DNA of 64,000 bases. It comes from Amycolatopsis sp. WAC 01376 (GTDB lineage: Bacteria > Actinomycetota > Actinomycetes > Mycobacteriales > Pseudonocardiaceae). The notes beneath the pieces were generated by a model that saw only the letters and a list, made by a program, of their open reading frames with translations, did no database searches and was not told the DNA's origin. The position numbers and the translations under genes are program-made. The DNA lies in contig NZ_QHKL01000001.1 of the NCBI RefSeq assembly GCF_003947415.1, positions 1,116,001-1,180,000 on the forward strand, given 5' to 3'. Position 1 is the stretch's first letter. Each line of letters starts with the position of its first letter. Positions 15,842 to 23,998 of the stretch are shown here, piece after piece.

Positions 15842-16393
15842 CTACTCAGAGTGGACTTCGGCCTGCAGACGGCCGAACTCGTCCCCGAGCGCCGCAGGCG
15901 TCCAATGCGCGTTCAGTCCACTCGGATTGGGCAGTACCCAGACCCGGGCCCCGCCGATCTCGGCGTCCTGCGGGCCGACCTTCGCCTTCGGCAGGCCGAA
16001 TGCGGCCCGGAACGCCGTGATCCCTACGACGGCGAGCCAGCGTGGCCGGTATTCGGCGACCCGCGCCGCGAGGAGCCGTCCGCCTTCGCGGAACTCGTCC
16101 GGGGTCAGCTCGTCGGCCCGCGCCGTCGTCCGCGCGACGACGTTGGTGATGCCGAGGCCGAGTTCGAGCAGTTCCTCCTGCTCGCTGGGGTCGAGCAGGC
16201 GCGGGGTGAAACCGCCGCGGTACAGCGCGGGCCAGAACCGGTTCCCCGGCCTGGCGAAGTGCAGGCCGAGCGCGCCGGAGTAGAGGCCGGGGTTGATCCC
16301 GCAGAACAGCACGTCCAGATCCGGCGCGATGACGTCGTCGATGGTCCTGCCGTAGGCGGCGGCCAGCTCTTCCTTGGTCGGTTTCGTCCTCAC
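15842..16393 (-). CDS. mug: G/U mismatch-specific uracil-DNA glycosylase, Mug family
   Basis: A 183-residue protein (E. coli Mug has 168). Mug/TDG motifs are present: FCGINPGLYSGALG near the N-terminus, which holds the catalytic asparagine loop, and LPNPSGLNAHWT near the C-terminus, which wedges into DNA. RPGNRFWPALYRGGFTP and GLGITNVVARTTARADEL are also typical. The enzyme removes uracil or ethenocytosine opposite guanine in base-excision repair. GTG 16393 is chosen because the conserved domain starts soon after; the open frame runs on upstream without motifs. Its start is 28 bases from the divergent methyltransferase remnant. Confidence 0.9.
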   Translation of the reverse strand: MRTKPTKEELAAAYGRTIDDVIAPDLDVLFCGINPGLYSGALGLHFARPGNRFWPALYRGGFTPRLLDPSEQEELLELGLGITNVVARTTARADELTPDEFREGGRLLAARVAEYRPRWLAVVGITAFRAAFGLPKAKVGPQDAEIGGARVWVLPNPSGLNAHWTPAALGDEFGRLQAEVHSE

Positions 16394-16421
16394 CCGGCCA
16401 GTTTCCGGCACGCCGGCGGGT

Positions 16422-16846
16422 ATGGGCGAAGGGGCGGTCCCGGATGGTGCCTCGATCCTGGAACTCGGCAGCGGCGTCGGGCGGGTCACGCACGCGCTGC
16501 TGGACCTGGGGTATCCGGTGGTCGCGGTGGACGATTCGCCGGAGATGCTCGCCGGTGTCCGCGCCGAAAAGGTGTGTTCGAAGATCGAGGAGCTGCGGCT
16601 CGACCGGGCCTGATCAACACCGCCGCCGATGCCGGTCGCGCGGACTTCCTGGCCACCGCCCGCGCGCATGTCGCGCCCGGCGCGGGGGGTCGTCCGGTAC
16701 TCGGCAGGGGCCGCTCGTGGACGCGGGCCTTCACCTGCCGCCGGCTGGAACTCCCGGCACTGGAGGCCGCGCTCGCCGACGCCGGACTGGTCTTCGAGCG
16801 CTGGTGCACCGGCGACCGGACCTGGTTCACTGCCGTCCCCGCGTGA
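16422..16846 (+). pseudogene. Class I SAM-dependent methyltransferase remnant (frameshift and internal loss)
   Basis: From ATG 16422 the frame encodes SILELGSGVGRVTHALLDLG, the SAM-binding motif I, then VVAVDDSPEML and KIEELRLDR, and hits a stop at 16611-16613. From about 16607, two bases on in frame, the sequence resumes as GLINTAADAGRADFLATARAHVAPG and, after a shortened middle, ends WTRAFTCRRLELPALEAALADAG...DRTWFTAVPA. Intact actinobacterial homologues that I recall are about 200 residues, with a FDVVLLASHL-type strand before the LINT motif and about 40 more residues before the WT.FT motif. Both are missing. The gene is therefore frameshifted and internally deleted. Confidence 0.75.
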
Positions 16847-16943
16847 TCCACGACACCCACTTTCGTCGCAAGGGGTGGCCAAGTCACCACGACGTGCGTA
16901 CTGTTTGTGATCTCGCACACAAGGTCGTATTCGGGGAGGCGTC

Positions 16944-17120
16944 TTGCAGTTCTCGCTCGTCCTCGGCGTGGTCGCGTTGATCTTCGTGGTGGCGACCGTG
17001 CTGGTGATCGCGGAAGACCGGCGGTCCGCGCGGCGCGCGGACCAGCGACGGCAGGCGAGGCTAGCGGATCTGGGCGAGGTCGACCCGCTCGCGGCGCGGA
17101 AACTGAAGCTCGACCGTTGA
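16944..17120 (+). CDS. Small single-helix membrane protein (58 residues, TTG start)
   Basis: A TTG at 16944 is preceded by GGGGAGG seven bases upstream. The frame encodes LQFSLVLGVVALIFVVATVL as one N-terminal transmembrane helix, followed by a strongly charged tail (EDRRSARRADQRRQARLADL) ending KLKLDR. About 90 percent of third codon positions are G or C, as in the neighbouring real genes, which argues for coding. The last 60 bases overlap the convergent VanZ-like gene. No family recognised; function unknown. Easy to miss because of the TTG start. Confidence 0.7.
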   Translation: MQFSLVLGVVALIFVVATVLVIAEDRRSARRADQRRQARLADLGEVDPLAARKLKLDR

Positions 17121-17708
17121 CGGAACGGGCTTCCGCACGAGGCTGAGCAGCAGTGCCCCGGCGATCCAGCCGAGCATCGCGCCGCCGGTGTTGTTGAGCA
17201 GATCGTCGACGTCGAAGATCCGGTACACGTAGGGCGCGGTGCCGAAGTTCGCGGTGAATTGCGTGATCTCGATCAGCAGCGAAGCGGCGAGACCGATCAG
17301 CGTCGTGCCGATGAGGCCGCGCTTCCAGAGCGTCCTGGCGAAGAACCCGAGCGGCACGAACAGCAGCACGTTCATGGTGGCCTGCTGGAAGGTCTGCGTG
17401 GTGAACCAGTCGGCGGCTGGCAGTCCGTGCTTGAGCAGTTCGGTGTGGATGTCGGCGATCCACTGGAACGGGTTCAGCTGCACGGTCTGGCTCAGCCGTT
17501 TGACGCCGGGGCCGGGCAGCGGCAGGAAGGTCACCGCCAGCGTCATGCTGCCGTAGAGCAGCACGGCGGCCATGGTCAGAACCGGACGAAGACGCACCCG
17601 GCCGTGCCGCGAATGCAGGATGATCAGCTGTGGGATCAGCGCCGTCGCCCAGAGCGCGAAGAAGCCGATCAAGCCGTACTGCAGGGCGATGACCTGTGCG
17701 TTCGTCAT
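17061..17708 (-). CDS. VanZ-family membrane protein
   Basis: A 215-residue integral membrane protein with about five hydrophobic helices. It carries the VanZ signatures FNPFQWI-like (VQLNPFQWIAD), NVLLFVPLGFFA, LIEITQF and RIFDVDDLLNNTGGAMLGW. VanZ-family proteins occur in glycopeptide-resistance clusters and broadly in Gram-positive bacteria. Some alter lipoglycopeptide susceptibility, but the mechanism is unknown. The ATG at 17708 is the first in-frame start before the first helix. It stands alone here, convergent with the small TTG-start gene. No resistance operon is nearby. Confidence 0.9.
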   Translation of the reverse strand: MTNAQVIALQYGLIGFFALWATALIPQLIILHSRHGRVRLRPVLTMAAVLLYGSMTLAVTFLPLPGPGVKRLSQTVQLNPFQWIADIHTELLKHGLPAADWFTTQTFQQATMNVLLFVPLGFFARTLWKRGLIGTTLIGLAASLLIEITQFTANFGTAPYVYRIFDVDDLLNNTGGAMLGWIAGALLLSLVRKPVPSTVELQFPRRERVDLAQIR

Positions 17709-17858
17709 GCCGTCGACGTTATGGATCCGGCAGGTCCCGCCACTTCGGTCGAAGGGCCGCGACAGCCGGGGCGGGATCGGCCGAGTGGCCGACCCCGATC
17801 TTGGCCGATCGGCGATATTCGTTCCGCGCTTCGCCCGCTGACATGGGAGTCTGCCCGG

Positions 17859-18347
17859 ATGCTGCTCGTTCGACGGCTCACTCCCGCGGACCTCGACGTC
17901 TTCCGTGAGATCCGCCTGCGCGCCTTGATGGACACCCCCGAGAACTACGGCTCGGTCGCCGCGGCCGAGCGGGCGCAGTCCGACGAGGAATGGCTCGCGA
18001 AGCTGGCGGGTGACGCCTGGTTCGCGGCCTTCGACGAAGACCGTCCGGTGGGTCTCGTCGCCGGGCGGGCGCGTGACGACGGCTGGATCCTCTATTCGAT
18101 GTGGGTCGCGCCCGAAACGCGCGGCCGCGGGCTGGCCACGAAGCTGATGGACGAGGTGCGGTCGGCCGCCGAGGCCGACGGCGCGCGTGAGGTGTGGCTG
18201 CACGTCGCGGAGGACAACGACCGGGCGCGGCGGCTGTATTTGAAGCTCGGGTTCATCGCGACGGGTGACCTGGAGCCGATGCCGAACGACGTCACCCGGC
18301 GGCGTGAACGTCTCTATTTACCTGTTACCGGAGGTAGCACTAAATAG
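17859..18347 (+). CDS. GNAT-family N-acetyltransferase
   Basis: A 162-residue protein with a full GNAT fold: MLLVRRLTPADLDVFREIRL at the start, the beta4 strand ILYSMWVAPETRGRGLATKL containing the acetyl-CoA pyrophosphate loop (R-G-R-G-L-A), and LHVAEDNDRARRLYLKLGF near the end. Only 14 bases separate it from the alpha/beta hydrolase that follows, so they are likely co-transcribed. The substrate cannot be inferred. GGGAGT precedes the start at a longish spacing. Confidence 0.87.
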   Translation: MLLVRRLTPADLDVFREIRLRALMDTPENYGSVAAAERAQSDEEWLAKLAGDAWFAAFDEDRPVGLVAGRARDDGWILYSMWVAPETRGRGLATKLMDEVRSAAEADGAREVWLHVAEDNDRARRLYLKLGFIATGDLEPMPNDVTRRRERLYLPVTGGSTK

Positions 18348-18361
18348 CTTAATCTCGCGGG

Positions 18362-19147
18362 ATGGACAACGTCGTCTTCGACCGCGCGGGCAAGGGTGAG
18401 CCGCTGGTGCTGATCCACGGGGTCGGCCACCGGCGTCAGGCCTGGTCGCCCGTGCTCGGCCTGCTCACCCCGCACCGCGACGTCATCACCGTCGACTTGC
18501 CCGGCTTCGGCGAATCCGCACCGCACTCCGGCGGTTACGGCGTCGAGGCCGCTGTCGAGATGTTCGCGAAGTTCTTCGGCGAACTCGGCCTCGGCAAACC
18601 GCACGTCGCGGGCAACTCGCTCGGCGGCCTGCTCTCGCTCGCGCTCGGGGAAGCGGGTCTCGTCCGCAGTGTGACGGCGTTGTCCCCGGCCGGGCTGTGG
18701 ACGCCGCGGCAGCAGCGATACGCGCTGAGCATGCTGCGCACCCACCGGCTGCTGGCCGAGCGTATCCCCGAACGCACCGCCCGGCGCCTCGCCGCGACAC
18801 CGGCGGGCCGGTCGATGCTGACCGGGATGATCGTCGGCCGTCCGGACCGGCTCACCACGCAGGTCGTGCTGGAGGACATCCGCGCGCTCGCCTGCTGCCC
18901 CGGCTTCCGGCCGACGCTGGAGCAGGCCCGCGGCGGTTTCCGGTTCGACGACGTCGTCCGCGACGTCCCGGTGACCATCGCGTGGGCGGAACGCGATCGC
19001 ATCCTCGCCCGTCCGAAGGCCGCCGAGCTGCGCCGTATCGCGCCGAAGGCCGAGCTGCTGGTGCTGCGCGGCTGCGGGCACGTGCCGATGAACGACGAGC
19101 CCGAGCTGGTGGCGCGGGTACTTCTGAACGGTTCGCGCGCCATGTGA
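18362..19147 (+). CDS. Alpha/beta-fold hydrolase
   Basis: A 261-residue single-domain hydrolase. The oxyanion HG (LVLIHGVGH), the nucleophile elbow G-N-S-L-G-G with Ser near residue 82, the acid in TIAWAERDRIL and the histidine in LRGCGHVPMNDEP make a complete catalytic triad. A lid of about 80 residues rich in Arg and Leu separates the elbow from the acid. There is no signal peptide, so it is cytosolic. Substrate unknown; esters or C-C bonds are possible. It follows the GNAT gene by 14 bases with no clear ribosome-binding site of its own. Confidence 0.88.
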   Translation: MDNVVFDRAGKGEPLVLIHGVGHRRQAWSPVLGLLTPHRDVITVDLPGFGESAPHSGGYGVEAAVEMFAKFFGELGLGKPHVAGNSLGGLLSLALGEAGLVRSVTALSPAGLWTPRQQRYALSMLRTHRLLAERIPERTARRLAATPAGRSMLTGMIVGRPDRLTTQVVLEDIRALACCPGFRPTLEQARGGFRFDDVVRDVPVTIAWAERDRILARPKAAELRRIAPKAELLVLRGCGHVPMNDEPELVARVLLNGSRAM

Positions 19148-19253
19148 CGTTTGCTTATCGTCCGGCTATTTCCTCTGGTGATCGTCAAACTCGCCAGGCA
19201 GACTCCTCCGCCGTGCGCCCGATGGGGACGTTCGGGCGCGAATCGGAGGAAGA

Positions 19254-20939
19254 ATGAAGCTCTCTACCCGGCTGGCCGTCGTCACCGGTGCCGCGCTGAC
19301 CGCGCTGGCCGCCGTCGCCGCGCCCGCGTCCGCCGCGTCGGCGACCACCGACGTCCGGATCATCACGTTCAACGACCTGCACGGCAACCTCGAACCGCCG
19401 TCCGGTTCGAGCGGCAGGGTCACGCTGCCCGGCGGTGGGACGGTCAACGCGGGCGGTGCCGCCTACCTCGCGACGCACCTGAAGAAGCTCCGCGGTGAAG
19501 CGGCCAACTCGGTCGTCCTCTCGGCAGGCGACAGCATCGGCGCGTCGCCGGTGATCTCGGCGTTGTTCCACGACGAACCGACCGTCGAACTGCTGAACCA
19601 GCTCGGTGTGCGGGCATCCGTGGTGGGCAACCACGAATTCGACGAGGGGATCGAGGAACTCCGCCGGATGGAGCACGGCGGCTGCCACGAGACCGACGGC
19701 TGTCAGTTCCGGAAGTCCTTCAAGGGCGCGAACTTCCCGTTCCTCGGATCCAATGTGTACTACGAGAACGGTGTCCCGGCACTGCTGCCGTTCAGCATCG
19801 AGTTCTCCGGCGGCGTCCCGATCGGCGTCATCGGCGCGACGCTGAAGGATCTGCCGCAGGTCGTCACTCCGGAGGCGATCAAGGGCCTGAAGTTCGGTGA
19901 AGAGGTCGAGGCGATCGACCGCACCGCGAAGCTGCTCGACCTCTTCGGCGTCAAGGCGCAGGTCGTGCTGCTGCACCAGGGCGACGGCTCCGAGACCGCC
20001 GGCCCGGACGAATGCAAGGTCAAGCCGGGTGCGGCGACCGCGATCGCGCAGAAGGTGACGTCCAAAGTGGACGCCATCTTCACCGGGCACAGCCACCAGC
20101 AGTACAACTGCGTGCTCGCCGACCCGGCCGGCAAGCCGCGTCCGGTGATCCAGGGCGCGTCGTTCGGCCGCCTGCTTTCGGTCGTCGACCTGAAGATCGA
20201 CCGCCGGACCCGCGACGTCGTGCGTGACGAGACCAAGGCGCACAACCAGATCGTCACCCGCGACGTCAAGCCCGACCGTGCCGTGCAGGACCTGATCGAC
20301 GAGGCGAAGACCAAGGCCGCGCCGATCGCGAACAAGGCCGTCGGCACCATCACCGCGGACCTGGACGACGAGGGCGCGGCCTCCGGTGAGTCCCCGCTGG
20401 GCGACGTCATCGCCGACGCCCAACTCGAAGCCACACAGTCGAACGGCGCGCAGATCGCCATGACGAACCCCGGCGGCATCCGCACGGACTTCACCTACCT
20501 GTCCTCGCCAGCCGGCGAAGGCGACGGCGTCGTGACCTACGGCGAGGCGTTCGCCGTGCAGCCGTTCGCGAACATCATGCAGACGATCACGCTCACCGGC
20601 GCGGATCTGAAGAACGTGCTCGAACAGCAGTGGCAGGCCAACGGTGTCGTGCGGATCCTGCAGATCTCGAAGTCGCTGAAGTACTCGTACTCGGCGTCGG
20701 CCGCCCAGGGCGCGCGTATCTCGAACCTGACGCTCAACGGCACGCCGATCGACCCGGCGGCGTCGTACCGCGTCTCGGTGAACAACTTCCTCGCCGCCGG
20801 CGGGGACGGCTTCACCGAATTCACCAAGGGGACCAACCTGTCGGGTGGTCCGGTGGACCTGGACGCGCTGATCGCGTACTTCGCGGCGCACCCGGGCATC
20901 GCGCCGCCTCCCGCGGACCGGATCACCGTGCTGCCGTAG
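19254..20939 (+). CDS. Secreted bifunctional 5'-nucleotidase/UDP-sugar hydrolase, UshA-like
   Basis: A 561-residue exported enzyme with a Sec signal peptide (MKLSTRLAVVTGAALTALAA, cleavage near the ASA motif at about 27). Metallophosphatase motifs are in order: FNDLHGNLEP, LSAGDSIGASP, VGNHEFDEG, and GHSHQQYN, all dimetal ligands. The C-terminal substrate domain has MTNPGGIRTDF and the VSVNNFLAAGGDGF loop. It is expected to hydrolyse extracellular nucleotides and UDP-sugars for phosphate or nucleoside scavenging. An ideal GGAGGAAGA precedes ATG 19254. It is followed by the palindrome at 20951. Confidence 0.93.
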   Translation: MKLSTRLAVVTGAALTALAAVAAPASAASATTDVRIITFNDLHGNLEPPSGSSGRVTLPGGGTVNAGGAAYLATHLKKLRGEAANSVVLSAGDSIGASPVISALFHDEPTVELLNQLGVRASVVGNHEFDEGIEELRRMEHGGCHETDGCQFRKSFKGANFPFLGSNVYYENGVPALLPFSIEFSGGVPIGVIGATLKDLPQVVTPEAIKGLKFGEEVEAIDRTAKLLDLFGVKAQVVLLHQGDGSETAGPDECKVKPGAATAIAQKVTSKVDAIFTGHSHQQYNCVLADPAGKPRPVIQGASFGRLLSVVDLKIDRRTRDVVRDETKAHNQIVTRDVKPDRAVQDLIDEAKTKAAPIANKAVGTITADLDDEGAASGESPLGDVIADAQLEATQSNGAQIAMTNPGGIRTDFTYLSSPAGEGDGVVTYGEAFAVQPFANIMQTITLTGADLKNVLEQQWQANGVVRILQISKSLKYSYSASAAQGARISNLTLNGTPIDPAASYRVSVNNFLAAGGDGFTEFTKGTNLSGGPVDLDALIAYFAAHPGIAPPPADRITVLP

Positions 20940-20950
20940 GTCCCGCGAGT

Positions 20951-21003
20951 GCCATGAACGGTCCGTTACTTGCAAATTTCGCAAGTAACGGACCGTTCAT
21001 GGC
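20951..21003. repeat. Intergenic palindrome, CTTGC-core family, copy 1
   Basis: Perfect 23-bp arms (20951-20973 and 20981-21003) separated by seven bases, AAATTTC. It sits 12 bases after the nucleotidase stop. The outer stem begins GCCATGAACGGTCCGTTACT. Sequence and layout match 52516-52568 closely, and the inner CTTGC/GCAAG stem also occurs at 61988-62053. No T-tract follows, so it is not a textbook Rho-independent terminator, though it would form a very stable hairpin. Confidence 0.9.
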
Positions 21004-21048
21004 GTCTGCGGGGTGGTTTTGTCAGTGACCCAGGGCACAATGGCCGCC

Positions 21049-21387
21049 ATGACGACCTGGGAAGAAGTCGTGGCTCTGGCGGGCAGGCTGCCGGAGGTCG
21101 AGGAGTCCACTTCGTACCGCACGCCGTCGCTCAAGGTCGCGGGCAAGAGCTTCGCCCGCCTGCGCACCGAGGCCGAGGGCGGGCTGATGCTGCTGTGCGA
21201 GCACGCGGAGAAGGAGGCACTGCTGGCCTCCGGCGACCCCGCGTACTTCACCACGCCGCATTACGACGGCTACGGCGCGATCCTCGTCGATCTGGAGAAG
21301 GTCGAGAAGACGCAGCTGCGTGAGCTCATCGAAGAAGCCTGGCGGATGAAGGCACCCGCCAGGCTCACGAAAGGACTGAACGACTAG
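21049..21387 (+). CDS. MmcQ/YjbR-family DNA-binding-fold protein
   Basis: A 112-residue protein matching the YjbR (double-wing) family: MTTWEEVVALAGRLPEVEES, then TPSLKVAGKSFARLRTE and a C-terminal segment with EEAWRMKAPARLTK. These small proteins have a CyaY-like fold and are called DNA-binding by structure, but function is not settled. ATG 21049 is preferred since families start here; an ATG nine bases earlier is possible. The stop overlaps the convergent GNAT gene by four bases. Confidence 0.85.
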   Translation: MTTWEEVVALAGRLPEVEESTSYRTPSLKVAGKSFARLRTEAEGGLMLLCEHAEKEALLASGDPAYFTTPHYDGYGAILVDLEKVEKTQLRELIEEAWRMKAPARLTKGLND

Positions 21388-21911
21388 CGGAGTTCCCCTT
21401 CGAGCAGGCTCATCAGGTACTCGTCGTGCCACTGGCCGTTCTGGCCGCGGAACGACTGCCGATGCCTGCCGTCCACCTGGAACCCGAGCTTCTTGTAGAC
21501 GTGGATCGCGGCCTCGTTGTCGACCACCACCCACAGCGCGATCAGGTGCAGCCGCATCATGTCGAAGCCGTAGCGGCAGAGCGTGCGCATGGCGTCGGTG
21601 CCGTAGCCGCCGCCCCAGTGGTCCTTCTCGCCGAGATAGATGTCGAGCTCGGCGCGGCCCCCTTCCGGCGTGGCGTCGCGCAGCGTGCAGGTGCCGATCA
21701 ACGTGCCGACGGCGAGGCTCTCGATCGCGAAGTCCACCTGGCTGAAGCTGTTGGGCTTCCGGAGGGCGAAGCGCTCGCGGATCTGGGCGAGGGATTCCGG
21801 ATGGTCCGCGGGCAGCCAGCGGGTGACCTCCGGGTCGTTGTGCCAGCGCCACAGCGTGTCCGCGTCCTCGGGTTCCAGCGGCCGCAAGCGGATCAGTTCA
21901 CCGGTCAGCAT
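21384..21911 (-). CDS. GNAT-family N-acetyltransferase (RimJ/RimL type)
   Basis: A 175-residue GNAT enzyme of the RimJ/RimL subgroup: LRPLEPEDADTLWRWHNDPEV at the start, LDIYLGEKDHWGGGYGTDAM as the acetyl-CoA loop, and NEAAIHVYKKLGFQVDGRHR near the end. Members acetylate protein N-termini or small molecules, including antibiotics. The target here is unknown. The start is taken at ATG 21911 because the domain begins there. Its upstream gap of 38 bases to the PPOX gene suggests a shared minus-strand transcript. Confidence 0.87.
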   Translation of the reverse strand: MLTGELIRLRPLEPEDADTLWRWHNDPEVTRWLPADHPESLAQIRERFALRKPNSFSQVDFAIESLAVGTLIGTCTLRDATPEGGRAELDIYLGEKDHWGGGYGTDAMRTLCRYGFDMMRLHLIALWVVVDNEAAIHVYKKLGFQVDGRHRQSFRGQNGQWHDEYLMSLLEGELR

Positions 21912-21949
21912 CGTCCATCCCAAGATCGGTATCCGGACTTTCCAGACTA

Positions 21950-22339
21950 TTAGGCGACACCCGCGAGCAGCCACCGCTTAACGGGGACTTCCAGCAGCAC
22001 CCTGGCGCCGAACGGCTCGATCTCCTCGCCTGCCGCCCAACCGTCGTACTTCGCCGCCAGCGCCGCGAGAACGTCTTCGCGGAGAGCCCCACGATGGACG
22101 CGTGCCACGCCTTCGGCGACAGCGGGGGCGTCGCCGTCTTCCAGCGCGAGGCTGACGCGCGGATCGATGCCGATGTTGCGCACCTTCACGTTCCGCTCGC
22201 CGCTGCCGATCCAGAAGACGTCGTCGAGATACACGAACCACACCGGCGTGACGTGCGGCGAACCGTCCGCGCGGAGCGTGCACAACCAGACGTTGCGCTC
22301 CCGCGCGAGACGTTCGATAAGCGATTGATCACGTTTCAC
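21950..22339 (-). CDS. PPOX-class flavin/F420-dependent oxidoreductase
   Basis: A 129-residue split-barrel protein of the pyridoxamine-phosphate-oxidase-like class. Signatures include RNVWLCTLRADGSPHVTPVWF and VFWIGSGERNVKVRNIGIDPRVSLAL. Short members like this in actinobacteria bind FMN, F420 or heme and reduce diverse substrates. The cofactor cannot be decided here. GTG 22339 is the start that leaves a normal domain length; a strong ribosome-binding site is not seen. It is divergent from the DUF4279 gene 36 bases away. Confidence 0.82.
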   Translation of the reverse strand: MKRDQSLIERLARERNVWLCTLRADGSPHVTPVWFVYLDDVFWIGSGERNVKVRNIGIDPRVSLALEDGDAPAVAEGVARVHRGALREDVLAALAAKYDGWAAGEEIEPFGARVLLEVPVKRWLLAGVA

Positions 22340-22375
22340 CTGGTCAGCTTGCCCGAAAGCTAGGGTGCCGGGCGT

Positions 22376-22777
22376 ATGAAGGTCCACCAGTACTGCTACT
22401 TCGCCTTGAAGAGCGAAACCGTGTCCGCCGGGGAGATCACCGCGCGGCTCGGCATGGCGCCCGACGAGGTATTGGTGCTGGGTTCGCGGTCCGCCGAACA
22501 CCGGTTGCCGCGGATGCACGCCTGGAAGGTGACGCATCGCGGTTCCGAACCGGTCGACGACCAGATCGAGAGTGTGATCGGCAGGCTCGCCCCGGTCCGC
22601 CCGGGGATCCGGAAGCTGGTGGACGAAGGAGCGAGCGCGGTGCTGCAAGTGGTGCGCTACTTCCACCACCGCGACGGCGGCGAAGAATTCGGCTGGCACC
22701 TGTCGCCGGCCGTGCTCGCGTTCCTCACCGAAGCCGCCGCCGCGCTCGACGTCGACGAGTACGACCTCAGCGAATGA
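22376..22777 (+). CDS. DUF4279-domain protein
   Basis: A 133-residue protein. The N-terminal half (HQYCYFALKSETVSAGEITARLGM) followed by a conserved HAWKV strand and a C-terminal LSPAVLAFLTEAAAALDVD matches DUF4279, a family of small cytosolic proteins sometimes found near polymorphic-toxin immunity genes. No toxin is adjacent. Function unknown. GTATG lies at the very start with no strong ribosome-binding site, so the transcript may be leaderless. Confidence 0.75.
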   Translation: MKVHQYCYFALKSETVSAGEITARLGMAPDEVLVLGSRSAEHRLPRMHAWKVTHRGSEPVDDQIESVIGRLAPVRPGIRKLVDEGASAVLQVVRYFHHRDGGEEFGWHLSPAVLAFLTEAAAALDVDEYDLSE

Positions 22778-22838
22778 CCTTCCGGCGGTCATGGTGGGAT
22801 GGGGCCCCACAGCCGGACAACCCCGTTGGGAGCCCAGC

Positions 22839-23492
22839 ATGTCGAGCGAGAACTGGCCGCTGCGTCAGGTTCCCGAATCGCCGGTGATCATCTCCCGGTC
22901 GCTGGTGGACGATCCGTCGAACCTCGCGTTCGTCGTACTGGACGACGATGGTGACTGGTTCATCAGCGACGGCAACGAGTTCTCCGAGGACATGGACCTC
23001 AACCGCGACGCGTTCGGCGCGCTGCCGCTGCGGGAAGCGGTGGAGCTCATCCCCGAACTCGTCGCGCTCGCCGGCCTCCCCACCGGCATGGCCGCCGACT
23101 GGGACCAGGAACGGCGCACATGGCTGCTGAGCTCCGTCGCCGACTCGGATGACGACGAGGAAGACCTCCTGGTGCGCGCCGCCCGCCTCGCCGCGTGGAC
23201 GCATCCGGGCTCGCCGCTGGAAGAAGTCCAGGTGAGCACCGAACTCGCCGAGATCTCCGCCGACCCCGCCGCCCCGGCCCGCGCCGTGCGCCAGGTCGTG
23301 CGCGAGGCCGACGGCAGCTGGCTGCTCGTCGGCTTCGAGGTGCCGGAGAACGAGGACTTCGAGGTCGAAGCCCTCGAAATGGAGCACGCTGTCACCCTGT
23401 ACCCGGACGTCGCGCTGGTGCTGAGCGCCGCGCCCGGCCAGGTCTACGACCGGCCGAGCGCCGACGCCCCCTGGGAACTCGTCGAAGGCTGA
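22839..23492 (+). CDS. Hypothetical protein, acidic, soluble
   Basis: A 217-residue soluble protein, strongly acidic, with no signal peptide or membrane helix. It has two similar-looking parts: an N-terminal portion with FVVLDDDGDWFISDGNEF and a C-terminal one with EADGSWLLVGFEVPENEDF, each a short strand-turn-strand with a D-G-x-W core. The repeat suggests an internal duplication. I do not recognise the family. The ATG at 22839 follows TTGGGAGCC. Convergent with the GNAT gene, three bases apart. Confidence 0.7.
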   Translation: MSSENWPLRQVPESPVIISRSLVDDPSNLAFVVLDDDGDWFISDGNEFSEDMDLNRDAFGALPLREAVELIPELVALAGLPTGMAADWDQERRTWLLSSVADSDDDEEDLLVRAARLAAWTHPGSPLEEVQVSTELAEISADPAAPARAVRQVVREADGSWLLVGFEVPENEDFEVEALEMEHAVTLYPDVALVLSAAPGQVYDRPSADAPWELVEG

Positions 23493-23495
23493 CCT

Positions 23496-23984
23496 TCAGC
23501 CGAAGTCGCAGTACATGACGTGCAACCCGATGCGCCCCAGCGTCGGATGCTCGAACGCGCCTGGCACCGTGCCGACGATCTTGAACCCGAGCCGCTCGTA
23601 GACCCGGATCCCGGCGACGTTGGATTCGGCCACCGCGTTGAACTGCATGCCCGCGAAACCCTGTTCCTTGGCCCATTCCAGGACATGCGCGCACAGCGCA
23701 CTGCCGACACCCTTGCCGCGCAAGTCCTTGTCCACCATGAAACTGGCCGTCGCGATATGCGACCCCGGCCCGCCATGGTTGGGACCGGTCTTGGCCGTGC
23801 CGAGCACGCGGCCGTCCTCGACCGCCACCACCGTCCGGCCCGGCGGCGTCTGCACCCAGGTCCCGCGAGCGGCTTCTTCGGTGAGGTTCGGGTCGTAGGT
23901 GTACGTGTCCGCCGCCCGCACGACTTCGTGCACGATCGGCCAGATCTGTACCCAGTCGTCTTCGGTGAACTCCCGGATCTCCAT
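23496..23984 (-). CDS. GNAT-family N-acetyltransferase
   Basis: A 162-residue GNAT protein: MEIREFTEDDWVQIWPIVHE at the start, TASFMVDKDLRGKGVGSALC as the acetyl-CoA loop (R-G-K-G-V-G), and NVAGIRVYERLGFKIVGTVP. The C-terminal HPTLGRIGLHVMY resembles phosphinothricin-type or broader small-molecule acetyltransferases. Substrate unknown. It is transcribed after the hypothetical membrane protein gene, which ends 14 bases upstream of the ATG, so both may be one unit. Confidence 0.87.
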   Translation of the reverse strand: MEIREFTEDDWVQIWPIVHEVVRAADTYTYDPNLTEEAARGTWVQTPPGRTVVAVEDGRVLGTAKTGPNHGGPGSHIATASFMVDKDLRGKGVGSALCAHVLEWAKEQGFAGMQFNAVAESNVAGIRVYERLGFKIVGTVPGAFEHPTLGRIGLHVMYCDFG

Positions 23985-23998
23985 GTCCGGCACCGTAG

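Noticed and set aside
16907..17146. A 79-codon frame overlapping the small TTG-start gene
   Set aside because: The TTG frame has the ribosome-binding site, a membrane helix and the right codon bias; the 79-codon frame has none of these.
17061..17708. Glycopeptide resistance locus (VanZ here, VanW at 9307)
   Set aside because: No vanA, vanH, vanX or vanRS genes; both families are common in actinobacteria outside resistance.
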